Notes: a model not told the origin generated them from the letters alone. A stretch of DNA of 64,000 nucleotides from Paenibacillus barengoltzii NBRC 101215 (GCF_004000745.1 NZ_BILV01000008.1:1-64000), one strand, 5' to 3'; positions 18,746-27,965 are shown, numbered from the stretch's first letter. A program made the numbers and translations.

Positions 18746-20935
18746 TTAGTGCGACTGTACGCTCAGGTTGGCTTCAGGACTGCGCTCTGTACTGCGTTCG
18801 TGGCGCAGGAAGTACACCAGTGTAAACACCAGGAATACAACGCCAAACACGGCCAGCCAACCAATGTTTTCCCAAGCCATCGCCATATCGCCGGTGGAGA
18901 TGACCGCCTTGAAGCCTTTGACGCTGTACGTCATTGGCAGGATCGGGTTGAAGGCTTTCATCCAGTTCGGAATCAGTTCGAGCGGGAACGTTCCTGCGCT
19001 GGTCGTCAGTTGGAAAATCAGCATCAGGATCGCCAAGAACCGTCCCGGGTTCTCCATCCAGGTGACAAGTGCTTGAATGATCAACATGTAGCACAAGCTA
19101 GTAACAAAGGCGAAGAGATAGAAGAGCGGAACACTCTTAACCTCAAGCCCTAATCCGTAAAGAACCAGTGCAGATGCCAGCAAGGACTGAAGCAGACTCA
19201 TGCCGGCAAAAGTCAACGTACGGCTTACGAAGCGGCTCCAGCCACTGGCTTCCGCCACCGAACTGCCTCTGACCGGCACCACCAGCGTCGAGATCAGCGC
19301 ACCGACGAACAGGCCCAGCGACAAGAAGTATGGAGCAAAGCCCGTGCCGTAGTTAGGTACTTCATTCACCTTCTGCTCATTGATCTCGATCGGCTGAGCA
19401 TACATGTTCACAAGCGCATCGGTTTTCTTCACGCCAGAGGTTTGTTCTGCGGCATCGGTCAGCTTTGAAGCCAGCTCGCCCGAGCCCTCCGTCAGTTGGG
19501 TCATGCCGTCCTTCAGTTCACCCGCACCTGCATCCAGTTGCTTCGAACCGTCGGCCAACGTACCTACGCCGCCAGATAATTGCTCAACGCCGCCAAGCAG
19601 TTGTTTGGCGCCTGCGCTCAGCTGCCCGGCACCGCTTGCCAGCTTCTTACCGCCAGCCGTTGCTTCCGACAGCTTGCCGTTAAATTGCTGCAAGCCGCTC
19701 GCCAGTTTCTCTTGTCCGGCGTTCAGCTCAGTCATGCCTTGCAGCAACTGTTCTTGGCCTGCCGTTAATTGCTTCCCGCCTTGCAGCAACTGCTGTTGAG
19801 CGTTGTGCAGGTCCTGGCTGCCTTTCAGCAATTGTTGATTCCCTTGGTGCAGCTGCTCACTGCCTTGGGCAACCTGCTTGCTGGCTGCGATCAACTGCTG
19901 AACCGCTGCGTTCTTCGCGAGTTCCGGATTCGCTTGGGCCAGCTGTTCTAAACCTTGCGCCACGCTGTTCGCTCCTGCAGCCACCTTCTCGCTGCCTTGG
20001 ACCGACGCTTCCAGGCCAGTTTGCAACTGGGCGCTGCCTTGTTCAGATGCAGTCAAGCCAGCTTCCAGCTTCTTCGCGCCTTCCAGCGACGATTGAAGCC
20101 CTGTCTGTAGCTGGGTACCGCCTTGATGCGCTTGTTTAGCGCCGGCTTCCAGCTGTTGGCTGGCAGCTTCCAACTGCGTCAAGCCGCTGGCCAGGCTGCC
20201 CGCTCCGTCTTTCACATCATTAATGCCTTGGTATAAGGACTGTGTACCTTTCTCCAGCGGAGCAACGCCGTCCTCGAGTTTCATCGTGCCGTCAACGAGT
20301 TTCGCCAAATTTTCTTTCAGCTTCTTGGTTCCATCATCGAGCTTCACCGCTCCCTCGTTGAGGGTGCTGGCCCCGTTGCCGGCCTCGCTGAGACCGCCCG
20401 AAATTTTCTCCACTTGGTCAAACAAGGTCTCCGTATAGGCTTCCGTCACTTTGGCGGACACCTTGGATTTGATCTCTTTCACAGCCGTACCGCCGATTTG
20501 CGCGGCCAGGAAGTTGTAACCTTCGTTTGGCTCGAAGATCAATTGAGCCGGCGAAGGATTTTCATCCATCAATGTGGTCGCTTGTGAAGAGAAATTGTCC
20601 GGAATGATGATCGTCATGTAATACTCATTATTCTTCATTCCAGTTTCCGCTTGCTCACGGGTGACGAACTTCCATTGGAAATCGTCACTCTTCTTTAGTT
20701 CAGTAACGAGGTCCTCGCCGACCTTAAGGTCCTTCCCCTCGTATTGTGCGCCTACATCCTCGTTCACCACCGCTACCGGCAGCTCGTTCATCTTCCCGTA
20801 CGGATCCCAGAAGGCCGTCAGGAACATGCCGCTATACAGTACGGGAATGAACAGCACTACAAGAATCGGGATCAACACTTTAGGATTCTTAAAGGTGGCC
20901 CCCATATCCTTGAAAAATACACTTAATGATTTCAT
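18746..20935 (-). CDS. YhgE/Pip-type membrane protein with xxxLxxG heptad repeats
   Basis: 729-residue ABC-2-like membrane protein of the YhgE/Pip family (phage infection protein and related EsaA-like proteins). The N-terminus has one transmembrane helix (about 20-42). A conserved extracellular part follows (about 45-190). Next is a long stretch (about 185-510) of seven-residue repeats with Leu and Gly in fixed register, such as QLLQGGKQLTAGQEQLLQG. The C-terminus has about five transmembrane helices (about 545-715). The repeats match the xxxLxxG heptad signature. Probable role is export or cell-surface; substrate unknown. The tetR gene lies 55 bases upstream on the same strand, so it is likely a TetR-controlled operon. 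Confidence 0.88.
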   Translation of the reverse strand: MKSLSVFFKDMGATFKNPKVLIPILVVLFIPVLYSGMFLTAFWDPYGKMNELPVAVVNEDVGAQYEGKDLKVGEDLVTELKKSDDFQWKFVTREQAETGMKNNEYYMTIIIPDNFSSQATTLMDENPSPAQLIFEPNEGYNFLAAQIGGTAVKEIKSKVSAKVTEAYTETLFDQVEKISGGLSEAGNGASTLNEGAVKLDDGTKKLKENLAKLVDGTMKLEDGVAPLEKGTQSLYQGINDVKDGAGSLASGLTQLEAASQQLEAGAKQAHQGGTQLQTGLQSSLEGAKKLEAGLTASEQGSAQLQTGLEASVQGSEKVAAGANSVAQGLEQLAQANPELAKNAAVQQLIAASKQVAQGSEQLHQGNQQLLKGSQDLHNAQQQLLQGGKQLTAGQEQLLQGMTELNAGQEKLASGLQQFNGKLSEATAGGKKLASGAGQLSAGAKQLLGGVEQLSGGVGTLADGSKQLDAGAGELKDGMTQLTEGSGELASKLTDAAEQTSGVKKTDALVNMYAQPIEINEQKVNEVPNYGTGFAPYFLSLGLFVGALISTLVVPVRGSSVAEASGWSRFVSRTLTFAGMSLLQSLLASALVLYGLGLEVKSVPLFYLFAFVTSLCYMLIIQALVTWMENPGRFLAILMLIFQLTTSAGTFPLELIPNWMKAFNPILPMTYSVKGFKAVISTGDMAMAWENIGWLAVFGVVFLVFTLVYFLRHERSTERSPEANLSVQSH

Positions 20936-20990
20936 TTTTGCTTTCTCTCCCCTTGGTGGCTTCTTTCTCTAATAGTTAAATGTAATTCCT

Positions 20991-21578
20991 TTAAACTTCC
21001 CTTGGCAGAAGCAAGCCTCCAGCTAGAAAATCGTGGATAAACTCCTTGATTTGCTCTTTGCTCAAAGGCGGATTATTCTTGTTCCAGTCCGAGGTTAACG
21101 CGATATAGAGCTTAAACACGACGAAAGCGAGCAGCTTGGGATCATACGAGCGAATCTCCTCCCGCTCAGCTGCCCGGGACAGATGACGCTCCAGATATTC
21201 CAGAATCGCGTTTTCGATTTGCTCCAATCCCTCCTTGGCTTTCGGGGTGCCGAAGTCACGAACCTCTTGGGACAACTTAATGAGCAGCTCATGCTCACGG
21301 CGAAATCCCAGCAGTGCATCCATCGCCCGGTGCAAATTCTCAAAGAAGGGCTTCTCCTCATCAATCTCCGGCTCGATCACCCGCTTCATCTCCGTAATGA
21401 CGGAACGCAGAATTTCATCGAACAGTTCTTCTTTGTTCGTGAAGAAGGTGTAGATTGTTCCTTTCGCCACATTTGCTATTTTCGCCACTTGGTCCATTGT
21501 CGTCGCTTTGTAGCCAAATAAAGCAAAGGACTTTTCAGCTGCTTCGATAACGAGCTTACGGCGATCTACTACAGCCAT
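20991..21578 (-). CDS. TetR family transcriptional regulator
   Basis: 195-residue TetR repressor. The N-terminal helix-turn-helix (about residues 10-56) reads AAEKSFALFGYKATTMDQVA followed by AKGTIYTFFTNKEELF, classic for the family. The C-terminal ligand domain is unassigned. The start is the ATG at 21578 because GGAGGTGA lies 6 nt upstream; an earlier ATG there is out of frame. It heads a probable operon with the YhgE-like gene and likely represses it. Confidence 0.9.
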   Translation of the reverse strand: MAVVDRRKLVIEAAEKSFALFGYKATTMDQVAKIANVAKGTIYTFFTNKEELFDEILRSVITEMKRVIEPEIDEEKPFFENLHRAMDALLGFRREHELLIKLSQEVRDFGTPKAKEGLEQIENAILEYLERHLSRAAEREEIRSYDPKLLAFVVFKLYIALTSDWNKNNPPLSKEQIKEFIHDFLAGGLLLPREV

Positions 21579-21635
21579 CCATGTCACCTCCCTGCGCTTG
21601 GAATGAATAATGGAAAAACATTTCCTGGCCAAAAA

Positions 21636-21662
21636 AATGACTGAAATTCATTTTTGGTCATT
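21636..21662. promoter_or_regulatory. candidate TetR operator
   Basis: ATGAC and GTCAT flank a central GAAATTC-type stretch about 60 bases upstream of the tetR start. A second short inverted repeat, GAATG-TTT-CATTC, lies at 21718-21730. Either could be the site of autoregulation. Assignment rests on position and symmetry only. Confidence 0.35.
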
Positions 21663-21897
21663 TGGTCAATTCATACTTTACTCCACTTGCTATAGAAATG
21701 CAAGATGTTTTTTTCAGAATGTTTCATTCACTTTCACCAGCTTGTTCCATATCCCGTTGGCTCTGATTCTCCCCGACCTAGGTCCAGTGGATCGACCCGT
21801 CTCGAGCCTCTTTAATCCGGAATATAATCAACATAAACTTAGTATTAGGAAGCCATGAATCGGAACGATCTATATAGAAGAAGCAGGTGATATCCTC

Positions 21898-23079
21898 ATG
21901 CGAAAAAGAAGAGTGTTGATCCTATCGGAAGGTTTTGGAAGTGGACATACCCAGGCCGGACACGCGCTGGCAGCCGGATTAAAGCGGAAGAACCCGCAAA
22001 TCCAGACGAAAGTGATGGAGCTGGGCTCGTTTCTGAATCCGACAGTCGCACCGCTTATCCTATCCGCATATCGGATGACGGTGAATACGAGTCCTGCACT
22101 GGTAGGCCTGTTTTATAAGCACAAATACGAGAAGCCGGTTGGCAAGTTTGCTCGCCTGGCTTTGCATAAAATGTTCTATACTCATGCAGCCGAAGTAATC
22201 GCGCAGCTTCAGCCCGACCTGATCGTCTGCACGCATCCGATTCCCAGCGCTATCGTGTCCTACCTGAAGCTTAATTCAGATGTGAATGTGCCGCTGTGCA
22301 CGCTCATCACAGATTACGATGCCCACGGTTCCTGGATGAGTCCCGGCGTGGATCGGTACCTCGTCTCCGCACCTGAGGTCAAAGCTTTGCTTGTCCAACG
22401 CGGAGTCGCTCCCACCAAGGTACAGGTGACGGGCATTCCTGTGCACCCGGATTTCTGGAGCAAGCAAGAGAAGGCGTCCGCCCGGGAAGAATTAGGGTTA
22501 AAAAATATGCCTACCGCCCTCGTCATGGGCGGGGGTTGGGGATTGTTGCTTCGTGAGGAGCTACTGGACAAACTAGCGGCTTGGCGAGAGGACATTCAAG
22601 TTGTCTGCTGCACCGGCAGCAACGAGAAGCTTGCTGCTCGACTGCGTGCACATCCAACATTTCATCATCCAAACATGAAGGTGATCGGGTTCACGCGGCA
22701 AATCGGCAAATGGATGGATGCCTCTGACCTTCTGATTACCAAACCCGGCGGAATGACTTGCACCGAGGGAATGGCCAAAGGCATCCCGATGTTGTTCTTT
22801 GAGTCGATTCCAGGTCAAGAGGAGAAGAATCGCGAATACTTCGTGCAACACGGCTATGGGGCGGAGCTGACCTCACCGGACGTGTTGGACGAGTGGTTTG
22901 ATAACATTCGCCATCAGCACGCTTCGAATCTTCAACCTTGGCCGGAGCCTGCCTTGCAGCACCCCGGTTATCAGCCCGAACGCTGCGCCGAAGCCGTGCT
23001 TCATCTGCTGTATCAGGCTGCCGCTCCGGTCCGCATACGCCTGCAGACGGCCAGCCCTGCTGAGCAGCAGGCCAACTAA
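21898..23079 (+). CDS. diacylglycerol glucosyltransferase-like (UgtP/MGDG synthase family)
   Basis: 393-residue GT28-type glycosyltransferase. The family moves glucose or galactose from UDP-sugar onto diacylglycerol, making glycolipids that anchor lipoteichoic acid. The N-terminal nucleotide fold opens with VLILSEGFGSGHTQAGHAL (glycine-rich, SxGxGH). CTHPIPSAIVSYLK and LITDYDAHGSW follow, typical of MGDG synthase-like proteins. The C-terminal sugar-nucleotide site includes TKPGGMTCTEGMAKGIPML. RBS GCAGGTGA precedes the ATG. Its stop overlaps that of the converging thpR gene by 4 bases. Confidence 0.87.
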   Translation: MRKRRVLILSEGFGSGHTQAGHALAAGLKRKNPQIQTKVMELGSFLNPTVAPLILSAYRMTVNTSPALVGLFYKHKYEKPVGKFARLALHKMFYTHAAEVIAQLQPDLIVCTHPIPSAIVSYLKLNSDVNVPLCTLITDYDAHGSWMSPGVDRYLVSAPEVKALLVQRGVAPTKVQVTGIPVHPDFWSKQEKASAREELGLKNMPTALVMGGGWGLLLREELLDKLAAWREDIQVVCCTGSNEKLAARLRAHPTFHHPNMKVIGFTRQIGKWMDASDLLITKPGGMTCTEGMAKGIPMLFFESIPGQEEKNREYFVQHGYGAELTSPDVLDEWFDNIRHQHASNLQPWPEPALQHPGYQPERCAEAVLHLLYQAAAPVRIRLQTASPAEQQAN

Positions 23080-23642
23080 GTCAGCAGCGCAGATCCAACC
23101 ACCTCATACATCGGACGCTTATGCATATGCGTACGATAAATGACCAGACGATCGGCCGTCCAGCGGCCGAAGTCCGGTTGGGTCTGCAACACTGCAGGAT
23201 CTAATCTGGCCCCTTCCCGAAATTTCCGGGCCAACGTAATATGCGGACTGAAACGTCTTTCCTCCGGCACAAAGCCAAGTGCCTGGTTCTCTGACGTCAC
23301 CCGGCTATGCAGACTCTCCAGCCCGGCTACCTCATCTCGGACGCCAGCCCATAACACACTGGGACTTGCCGGACGTCCGAAGGTGCCAATCCCCGCCGCT
23401 TCCATTTCCAACGGCCCGCTCCCTTTTGCTGCCCGCGTCAAAGCCGCCAGCAGCTCATCCAAACGCCCCGGAGCTAGATCACCCAGAAATTGCACGGTAA
23501 TATGGTAGTCTTCCGTGTGTACCCACTTTTTGAAATCCAACCTCGTTTTTTGCTCGCTGCACCACGTCTCCAGCTTCTGCTTGATCTCTGGCGGAAGAGG
23601 GACAGCGATAAATAATCTCCATTTATCTTCGTTAATTGACAT
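23076..23642 (-). CDS. thpR: RNA 2',3'-cyclic phosphodiesterase
   Basis: 188-residue 2H phosphoesterase. It opens 2',3'-cyclic phosphate ends, and in older annotations is called 2'-5' RNA ligase. Two HxTx motifs are present: HITVQFLG near residue 48 and HITLARKF near residue 132. The N-terminal RLFIAVPLPPEIKQKLE is typical. Length matches the family (about 180-190). It converges on the glycosyltransferase gene with a 4-base overlap of the 3' ends. Confidence 0.93.
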   Translation of the reverse strand: MSINEDKWRLFIAVPLPPEIKQKLETWCSEQKTRLDFKKWVHTEDYHITVQFLGDLAPGRLDELLAALTRAAKGSGPLEMEAAGIGTFGRPASPSVLWAGVRDEVAGLESLHSRVTSENQALGFVPEERRFSPHITLARKFREGARLDPAVLQTQPDFGRWTADRLVIYRTHMHKRPMYEVVGSALLT

Positions 23643-23797
23643 GATTCATCACCTTTTGTGATTTTTTTCTCAATTTTTTACTTAATTCGACACGCCAACG
23701 TGCGATTAGTTACATCCAGCACATTTATTCTCTATATAATGTGTCTTAGTGCTGCTAGCATATACACTCTTCAAGCTTGGGAGATAGGAGATGGAAC

Positions 23798-25495
23798 ATG
23801 AGTTTTGCTCAAAAAATCACCTCTGTCCTGATCGGACTACTGCTTTTAGTTGGTTCACTCATCGGGATATTTGCTTATCAGACGTCGTATCGTGAGGTCG
23901 AGACATCCGTCGGTATTGAAACGGTCGGCTGTGCTAATATTACCACCGGCCTGGTGGATCCGGAAGCGGTTTCCCGTCTTGCCTCCGGTGACCGCAGCGG
24001 CCTTGCGGAGCTGGAGGAACAATTAAACTGGACGGTAGAGCATAAATCGTTATTTAAGGAAGTGTTCTTGATGTCCCTGGACGGCACCATTCTTGCGGCC
24101 GACCAGAATCTCAAAAGCCGTGGGTACCAAGCAGGAGACGCTTTTTATTTCAATGAGCAGGACCGGAATATGATTCTTGAGATGAAGCATCCTGTATACA
24201 CCAAGGTCTATTCTTATGATGGCGTAAAGCTGCTCACCGGTTACGGCCCGATCTTCAAAAATCATGACCCTAACGAAGAGATCATCGGTCTTATGGTCAT
24301 TAACTTCGACGCCTCGATCATCGGCGAGAGAACTCGTGACATTCTGCTCCTGCCATTCATCATCGGCATCGTCGTCCTGCTCGCCGCAGTTGTATTTGTG
24401 TACTTCTTTATCCACCGGATGATTCGGCCGCTGGAAACGTTGTCCCGGCAGGTAGAACGGGTTGCCGAGGGCGATTTGACTGTGCAGACTAACGTGCGTC
24501 AAGGTAAGGACGAGATCGGCAAATTAACTCAAAATTTTGCGAAAATGGTTAGTAGCCTGCGGGAGTTGATCACCGAGGTGAACGGAACTTCGATGCATGT
24601 GGCCTCGTCCTCTGAGCAGCTCTCCGCGAGTGCACAGCAAATTGGAAAAGCGGGTGAACATGCGGCAGAAATCACCCAATCCCTTGCCGACGGGTCGGAG
24701 CGGCAGCTCACGAACCTGGAAACCGGGGCAACCATGCTGCATGACATGTCCGAACGGATTGGTCAGATTGCTCGCCATGCCGAAGGCGTCTTAGCATCGG
24801 CGCAGCAGGTCTCCGATGCATCCAACCAAGGGGAGCAAGCCATCCAGTCCAGCGTAGCACAGATGTCCACCATGGAAGCCAAAATCATTCATCTCTCTGC
24901 GATTGTTGAGGAGCTGGGCAGCCGCTCCAAAGAAGTGCAGAGCATCCTGGACATTATGACCGACATCGCCGCTGAAACTAACCTTCTCGCGTTAAATGCT
25001 TCAATCGAAGCAGCCCGCGCGGGAGAATACGGCAGCGGATTTGCCGTCGTTGCCTCCTCGGTCCGCAAGCTGGCGGAACGTTCCGCTGCCTCGGCGCAGC
25101 AAATCAGTGAGCTGATCACCCACATCGTTGGGCAGGTTGAGCTCACCAGCAGTGCAATGGATGAGACCGTCCGTGAAACGAAGCGAGGCGTCGAGCTCGT
25201 GAGCAGCGCTGGAGCTTCCTTTAGTGACATCGCAGCTTCAACAGAAATTACCGCTGCATCGATTGCGGATATCAGCGAAGCGGTTCGGCTCCTGTCAAAC
25301 AACTCACAACGACTGGTGAAGTCGATTGACGATATCGTGAAGTTCGCCGGCCAGACTGCAGTCAGCGCACAGGAGATGTCTTCATTCTCCCAACAACAGT
25401 TGGCTGCGATGGAAGAGGTTGATGCTTCCGCCAGCTTCCTGTCCAGCCTAGCGGAGCGGCTTCATTCCATGATCGAACGTTTTAAAGTCATGTAA
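23798..25495 (+). CDS. methyl-accepting chemotaxis protein
   Basis: 565-residue chemoreceptor. A transmembrane helix (about residues 7-29) is followed by an extracellular sensor of about 155 residues, sCache-like. A second helix (about 185-205) leads into a HAMP domain beginning [20 protein letters not shown]. The cytoplasmic signalling domain has the hairpin-tip block [20 protein letters not shown]. The ATG at 23798 is chosen because AGGAG lies 7 nt upstream; an in-frame TTG at 23777 lacks such spacing. No other chemotaxis genes adjoin. A TATAAT at 23735-23740 may be its -10 box. Ligand unknown. Confidence 0.93.
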   Translation: MSFAQKITSVLIGLLLLVGSLIGIFAYQTSYREVETSVGIETVGCANITTGLVDPEAVSRLASGDRSGLAELEEQLNWTVEHKSLFKEVFLMSLDGTILAADQNLKSRGYQAGDAFYFNEQDRNMILEMKHPVYTKVYSYDGVKLLTGYGPIFKNHDPNEEIIGLMVINFDASIIGERTRDILLLPFIIGIVVLLAAVVFVYFFIHRMIRPLETLSRQVERVAEGDLTVQTNVRQGKDEIGKLTQNFAKMVSSLRELITEVNGTSMHVASSSEQLSASAQQIGKAGEHAAEITQSLADGSERQLTNLETGATMLHDMSERIGQIARHAEGVLASAQQVSDASNQGEQAIQSSVAQMSTMEAKIIHLSAIVEELGSRSKEVQSILDIMTDIAAETNLLALNASIEAARAGEYGSGFAVVASSVRKLAERSAASAQQISELITHIVGQVELTSSAMDETVRETKRGVELVSSAGASFSDIAASTEITAASIADISEAVRLLSNNSQRLVKSIDDIVKFAGQTAVSAQEMSSFSQQQLAAMEEVDASASFLSSLAERLHSMIERFKVM

Positions 25496-25503
25496 TTGCT
25501 AAA

Positions 25504-25545
25504 AAAGACCTTGCCCAGCAAGCCATCTTGCTGGGCAAGGTCTTT
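25504..25545. terminator. perfect 19-bp bidirectional terminator
   Basis: AAAGACCTTGCCCAGCAAG and its exact complement surround a CCAT loop, with six T on the minus strand. It separates the converging chemoreceptor and dps genes. Confidence 0.93.
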
Positions 25546-25563
25546 CATGTATTCGGCAAGAAC

Positions 25564-26028
25564 TTATTTGCCGAGGTAAGCGTTCAGCATCCAACGATGT
25601 TTCTCCAGCGAGGAGACGATACCGAGCAACAGATCACTTGTTGCTTCATCTTCTGCTCTTTCTGCCGCTTCCATGCCTTCCTTCAGCTCGCTGTCCAATT
25701 TTGCAAAGTCCGCCACGACGGCTGCTACCATTTCTTCAGCACTTTCCTTGCCGCTGGCTTCGGTGATGCTGGCCGTCGCTAGGGCTTCACGCAAAGTTGC
25801 AATCGGGGTGCCGCCAATGGCCAACAATCGTTCAGCAATATCATCAATATAACCAGCTGCTTCGTCATAAAGGGCTTCGAATTTCTCATGAAGTGTAAAG
25901 AAGTTCGGACCTTTTACAAACCAGTGGAAATTGTGCAGCTTCGTATACAGGACCGTCCAGTTTGCGATTTGCAGGTTCAGTTGTTTCTGAAGTTCTTGAT
26001 TTGCTTGGGTTAAGGTTTGGTTTGCCAT
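25564..26028 (-). CDS. dps: Dps/ferritin-like DNA-protecting protein
   Basis: 154-residue Dps. It forms a dodecameric cage that oxidises and stores iron and protects DNA from peroxide. Inter-subunit ferroxidase residues are visible in LHNFHWFVKGPNFFTLHEKF and YDEAAGYIDDIAERLLAIGG (His, Asp, Glu). The ATG at 26028 is chosen because GGAGG lies 8 nt upstream; an in-frame ATG at 26043 precedes that ribosome site. Upstream, around 26096-26118, overlapping 7-1-7 palindromes suggest control by a Fur/PerR-type regulator, as for mrgA in Bacillus. Confidence 0.95.
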   Translation of the reverse strand: MANQTLTQANQELQKQLNLQIANWTVLYTKLHNFHWFVKGPNFFTLHEKFEALYDEAAGYIDDIAERLLAIGGTPIATLREALATASITEASGKESAEEMVAAVVADFAKLDSELKEGMEAAERAEDEATSDLLLGIVSSLEKHRWMLNAYLGK

Positions 26029-26095
26029 TGTGAATTCCTCCATTCAACATATGAAATATTTAACGTACCATTGTGACAGTTACCTAAAACTTGAA

Positions 26096-26118
26096 CTAAA
26101 TTAAATTTAGACTAAATC
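26096..26118 (-). promoter_or_regulatory. tandem 7-1-7 palindromes upstream of dps
   Basis: CTAAATT-A-AATTTAG (26096-26110) is a perfect 7-1-7 inverted repeat. AATTTAG-A-CTAAATC (26104-26118) overlaps it and pairs at six of seven positions. The 7-1-7 geometry is that of Fur-family boxes (Fur, PerR, Zur), but the heptad differs from the Bacillus PerR consensus TTATAAT. It lies about 70-90 bases before the dps start. Confidence 0.6.
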
Positions 26119-26237
26119 TAAATCTTGTTTATATCATACCACTCCACTTTTAGATATGCAACCATCATTTTCATGAATATTGCATGAAATACCAAACAAC
26201 ATCAGGTTTATTTTGTACCTCTTTTCCCTTACCTATG

Positions 26238-26273
26238 CAAAAAAAAACGAACCGGTAGTATTCTCCGGTTCGG
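26238..26273 (-). terminator. terminator of the DivIVA-like gene
   Basis: On the minus strand, GAACCGG and CCGGTTC flank a 9-base loop and are followed by a G and nine T. It lies 12-47 bases past the stop. Confidence 0.9.
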
Positions 26274-26284
26274 TTCAACTCCAT

Positions 26285-26665
26285 TTACCGCTCGCCGCGC
26301 AAATGCAGCTTAAATTGCTCCAGGCTTCGTTCCACTTGGCGAATGCCGTCCTCCACCAGTCTGCGGTCCACCGCATTTTCCATGTCGAAGGAAGGTCTGC
26401 GGGCCAAAGCCTTCTTCTCCTCTTCCCAATACGCTTGCCGACGCTGGATTTCTTTATATTTGTCCAGCAGATCGGTAATAATATCGTAGAAGCGTTCATA
26501 ATCAACGATAATGTCATCGAGGAAGCGGTCAACTTCCTCCTTATCGTAGCCCCGCATTTTGGCGTCAAAATCTTTTTCGTGAATGGAGAGCGCATCCAGC
26601 TTGATTCCTAATTGTCGAAACAAGCTTTTCTGGTCTTCCAGCTTGCGCGCGTAATCGTCTTGCAT
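26285..26665 (-). CDS. DivIVA-domain protein
   Basis: 126-residue small coiled-coil protein. The N-terminal part (about residues 22-60) carries a DivIVA/GpsB-type block, IHEKDFDAKMRGYDKEEVDR followed by FLDDIIVDYE. The rest is strongly helical and charged. DivIVA-family proteins sit at curved membranes and recruit division or wall-synthesis partners. The usual GpsB C-terminal trimerisation block is not obvious, so it may be a GpsB-like or a distinct DivIVA relative. RBS GGAGGG lies 7 nt before the ATG. Single-gene unit with its own terminator. Confidence 0.82.
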   Translation of the reverse strand: MQDDYARKLEDQKSLFRQLGIKLDALSIHEKDFDAKMRGYDKEEVDRFLDDIIVDYERFYDIITDLLDKYKEIQRRQAYWEEEKKALARRPSFDMENAVDRRLVEDGIRQVERSLEQFKLHLRGER

Positions 26666-26852
26666 TCCAAATCCCTCCGTACCTGCCTAAAAGGTTATCC
26701 AGCGCAGTTAATCTGCAAAAGCAGTCGTATCTACTCTAATGTACCACATTATTGCCCTTTCGTTCATCTCCACGTTAGGATGCGGGTGATACAAGTATTC
26801 GACATTGTCCCGTTTTCTTTTTATAATAGTCAATAGCCTGAGTCTAACATCT

Positions 26853-26860
26853 GGTGGTGA
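26853..26860 (+). promoter_or_regulatory. ribosome binding site pointing to an ATT start
   Basis: GGTGGTGA lies 6 nt before the ATT at 26867 and no ATG, GTG or TTG in the right frame lies within reach. It is the main evidence for the unusual start of the tagO-like gene. Confidence 0.5.
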
Positions 26861-26866
26861 GTAGCG

Positions 26867-27826
26867 ATTTTATACTTATGTACTTTTCTGTTATCGTTTC
26901 TGATCGTGTATTTTCTGATTCCCCCGCTCGGCAAGTTGGCCTTCCGTCTGGATTTCGTGGACAAACCCCGAGCGGACGTCGAACGCAAGATCCATCGTCA
27001 GCCAATTCCGCTTACAGCCAGCTATGCGATATTTGCCGGATTCTTTGTTGCATACCTGCTGTTCACGCGCAACTTCTCCTGGGAGACGGGAGCATTGTTT
27101 GCAGGCGGAGTGCTATTGCTGGCCATTGGGACCGTCGACGACTGGTACAAAACGAAAGGCAAAGACTTTCCGGCACTGCCTAAACTGATCGTTCAAGTGT
27201 CTGCTGCGGTGCTCGTTTATGCATCCGGCATCACCTTCAGCGGCTTCGTGAATCCCTTTAGCGGCGACTATGTCCTGCTGCCGGCATGGCTCCAGTTTAT
27301 CTTAACGATTCTCTGGATCTTTGGCGTCACCACCGTCATCAATTTCTCGGACGGACTGGACGGTTTGGCCGGAGGATTATCCGCGATCTCGGCCGTGACG
27401 CTGTTTGTAGTGGCATTAACCAAAGGGCAGACCAACTCGGCGATGCTTTCGGTTGCCTTGATCGGGGTGACGCTGGCCTACCTGCGGTACAATAAACCGC
27501 CAGCCAAAGTCTTTATGGGCGATGCGGGAGCTACGTTCCTTGGGTTTATGCTTGCGGTAATCGCATTGGACGGCGCATTCAAGCAGGCTACCGTCCTGTC
27601 CCTGTTTATTCCGGTGCTGGCCCTTGGCGTACCGATTTTCGATAATCTGTTTGTCGTGATCAAACGGATGCTGCAAGGAAAATCACCTTACGTCGCCGAT
27701 GCCAGCCAAGTCCATTATCGGTTGCTTCGGGCCGGATTAAATCAGAAGCAGGTGGTTATGTTCCTGTACCTGATCAGCACCTGTCTGGGACTGTCGTCCA
27801 TCATTCTGCTGCTGTTGCAAGTCTAA
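26867..27826 (+). CDS. tagO: undecaprenyl-phosphate N-acetylglucosaminyl-1-phosphate transferase (TagO/WecA/MraY-like)
   Basis: Membrane enzyme that transfers GlcNAc-1-phosphate to undecaprenyl phosphate, the first step of wall teichoic acid or other surface polymers. About ten transmembrane segments. Motifs: FVDKPRADVERKIHRQPIPL (cytoplasmic loop 1), the catalytic DDW in AIGTVDDWYKTKGKD, NFSDGLDGLAGGL, and VFMGDAGATFLGF. The first standard start, GTG at 26906, would cut through the first membrane helix. Reading back in frame to ATT at 26867 restores LYLCTFLLSFLIVYFLIPPL, and a GGTGGTGA ribosome site precedes it. That gives 319 residues. If ATT is not used, the protein starts at 26906 (306 residues). 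Confidence 0.88.
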   Translation: MLYLCTFLLSFLIVYFLIPPLGKLAFRLDFVDKPRADVERKIHRQPIPLTASYAIFAGFFVAYLLFTRNFSWETGALFAGGVLLLAIGTVDDWYKTKGKDFPALPKLIVQVSAAVLVYASGITFSGFVNPFSGDYVLLPAWLQFILTILWIFGVTTVINFSDGLDGLAGGLSAISAVTLFVVALTKGQTNSAMLSVALIGVTLAYLRYNKPPAKVFMGDAGATFLGFMLAVIALDGAFKQATVLSLFIPVLALGVPIFDNLFVVIKRMLQGKSPYVADASQVHYRLLRAGLNQKQVVMFLYLISTCLGLSSIILLLLQV

Positions 27827-27870
27827 CGAAACGAAATGAAAGCGAACGGCCTTCTAGTCGTTCCAACCCA

Positions 27871-27908
27871 AAAGCGCGTGCCCGGTTCTTCCCGGTAGCA
27901 CGCGCTTT
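27871..27908 (+). terminator. terminator of the tagO-like gene
   Basis: An 11-bp perfect stem, AAAGCGCGTGC with its complement, encloses a 16-base loop about 45 bases past the stop. Tail TTTGTATTGT. Confidence 0.75.
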
Positions 27909-27927
27909 GTATTGTACGGAATCCCCC

Positions 27928-27955
27928 ACAAAAAAAGACCCCAAACAGGGTCTTT
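27928..27955 (-). terminator. tatA terminator
   Basis: AAAGACCC and GGGTCTTT flank a 6-base loop. The minus-strand tail continues in seven T. Confidence 0.85.
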
Positions 27956-27965
27956 GTTAATGGCA

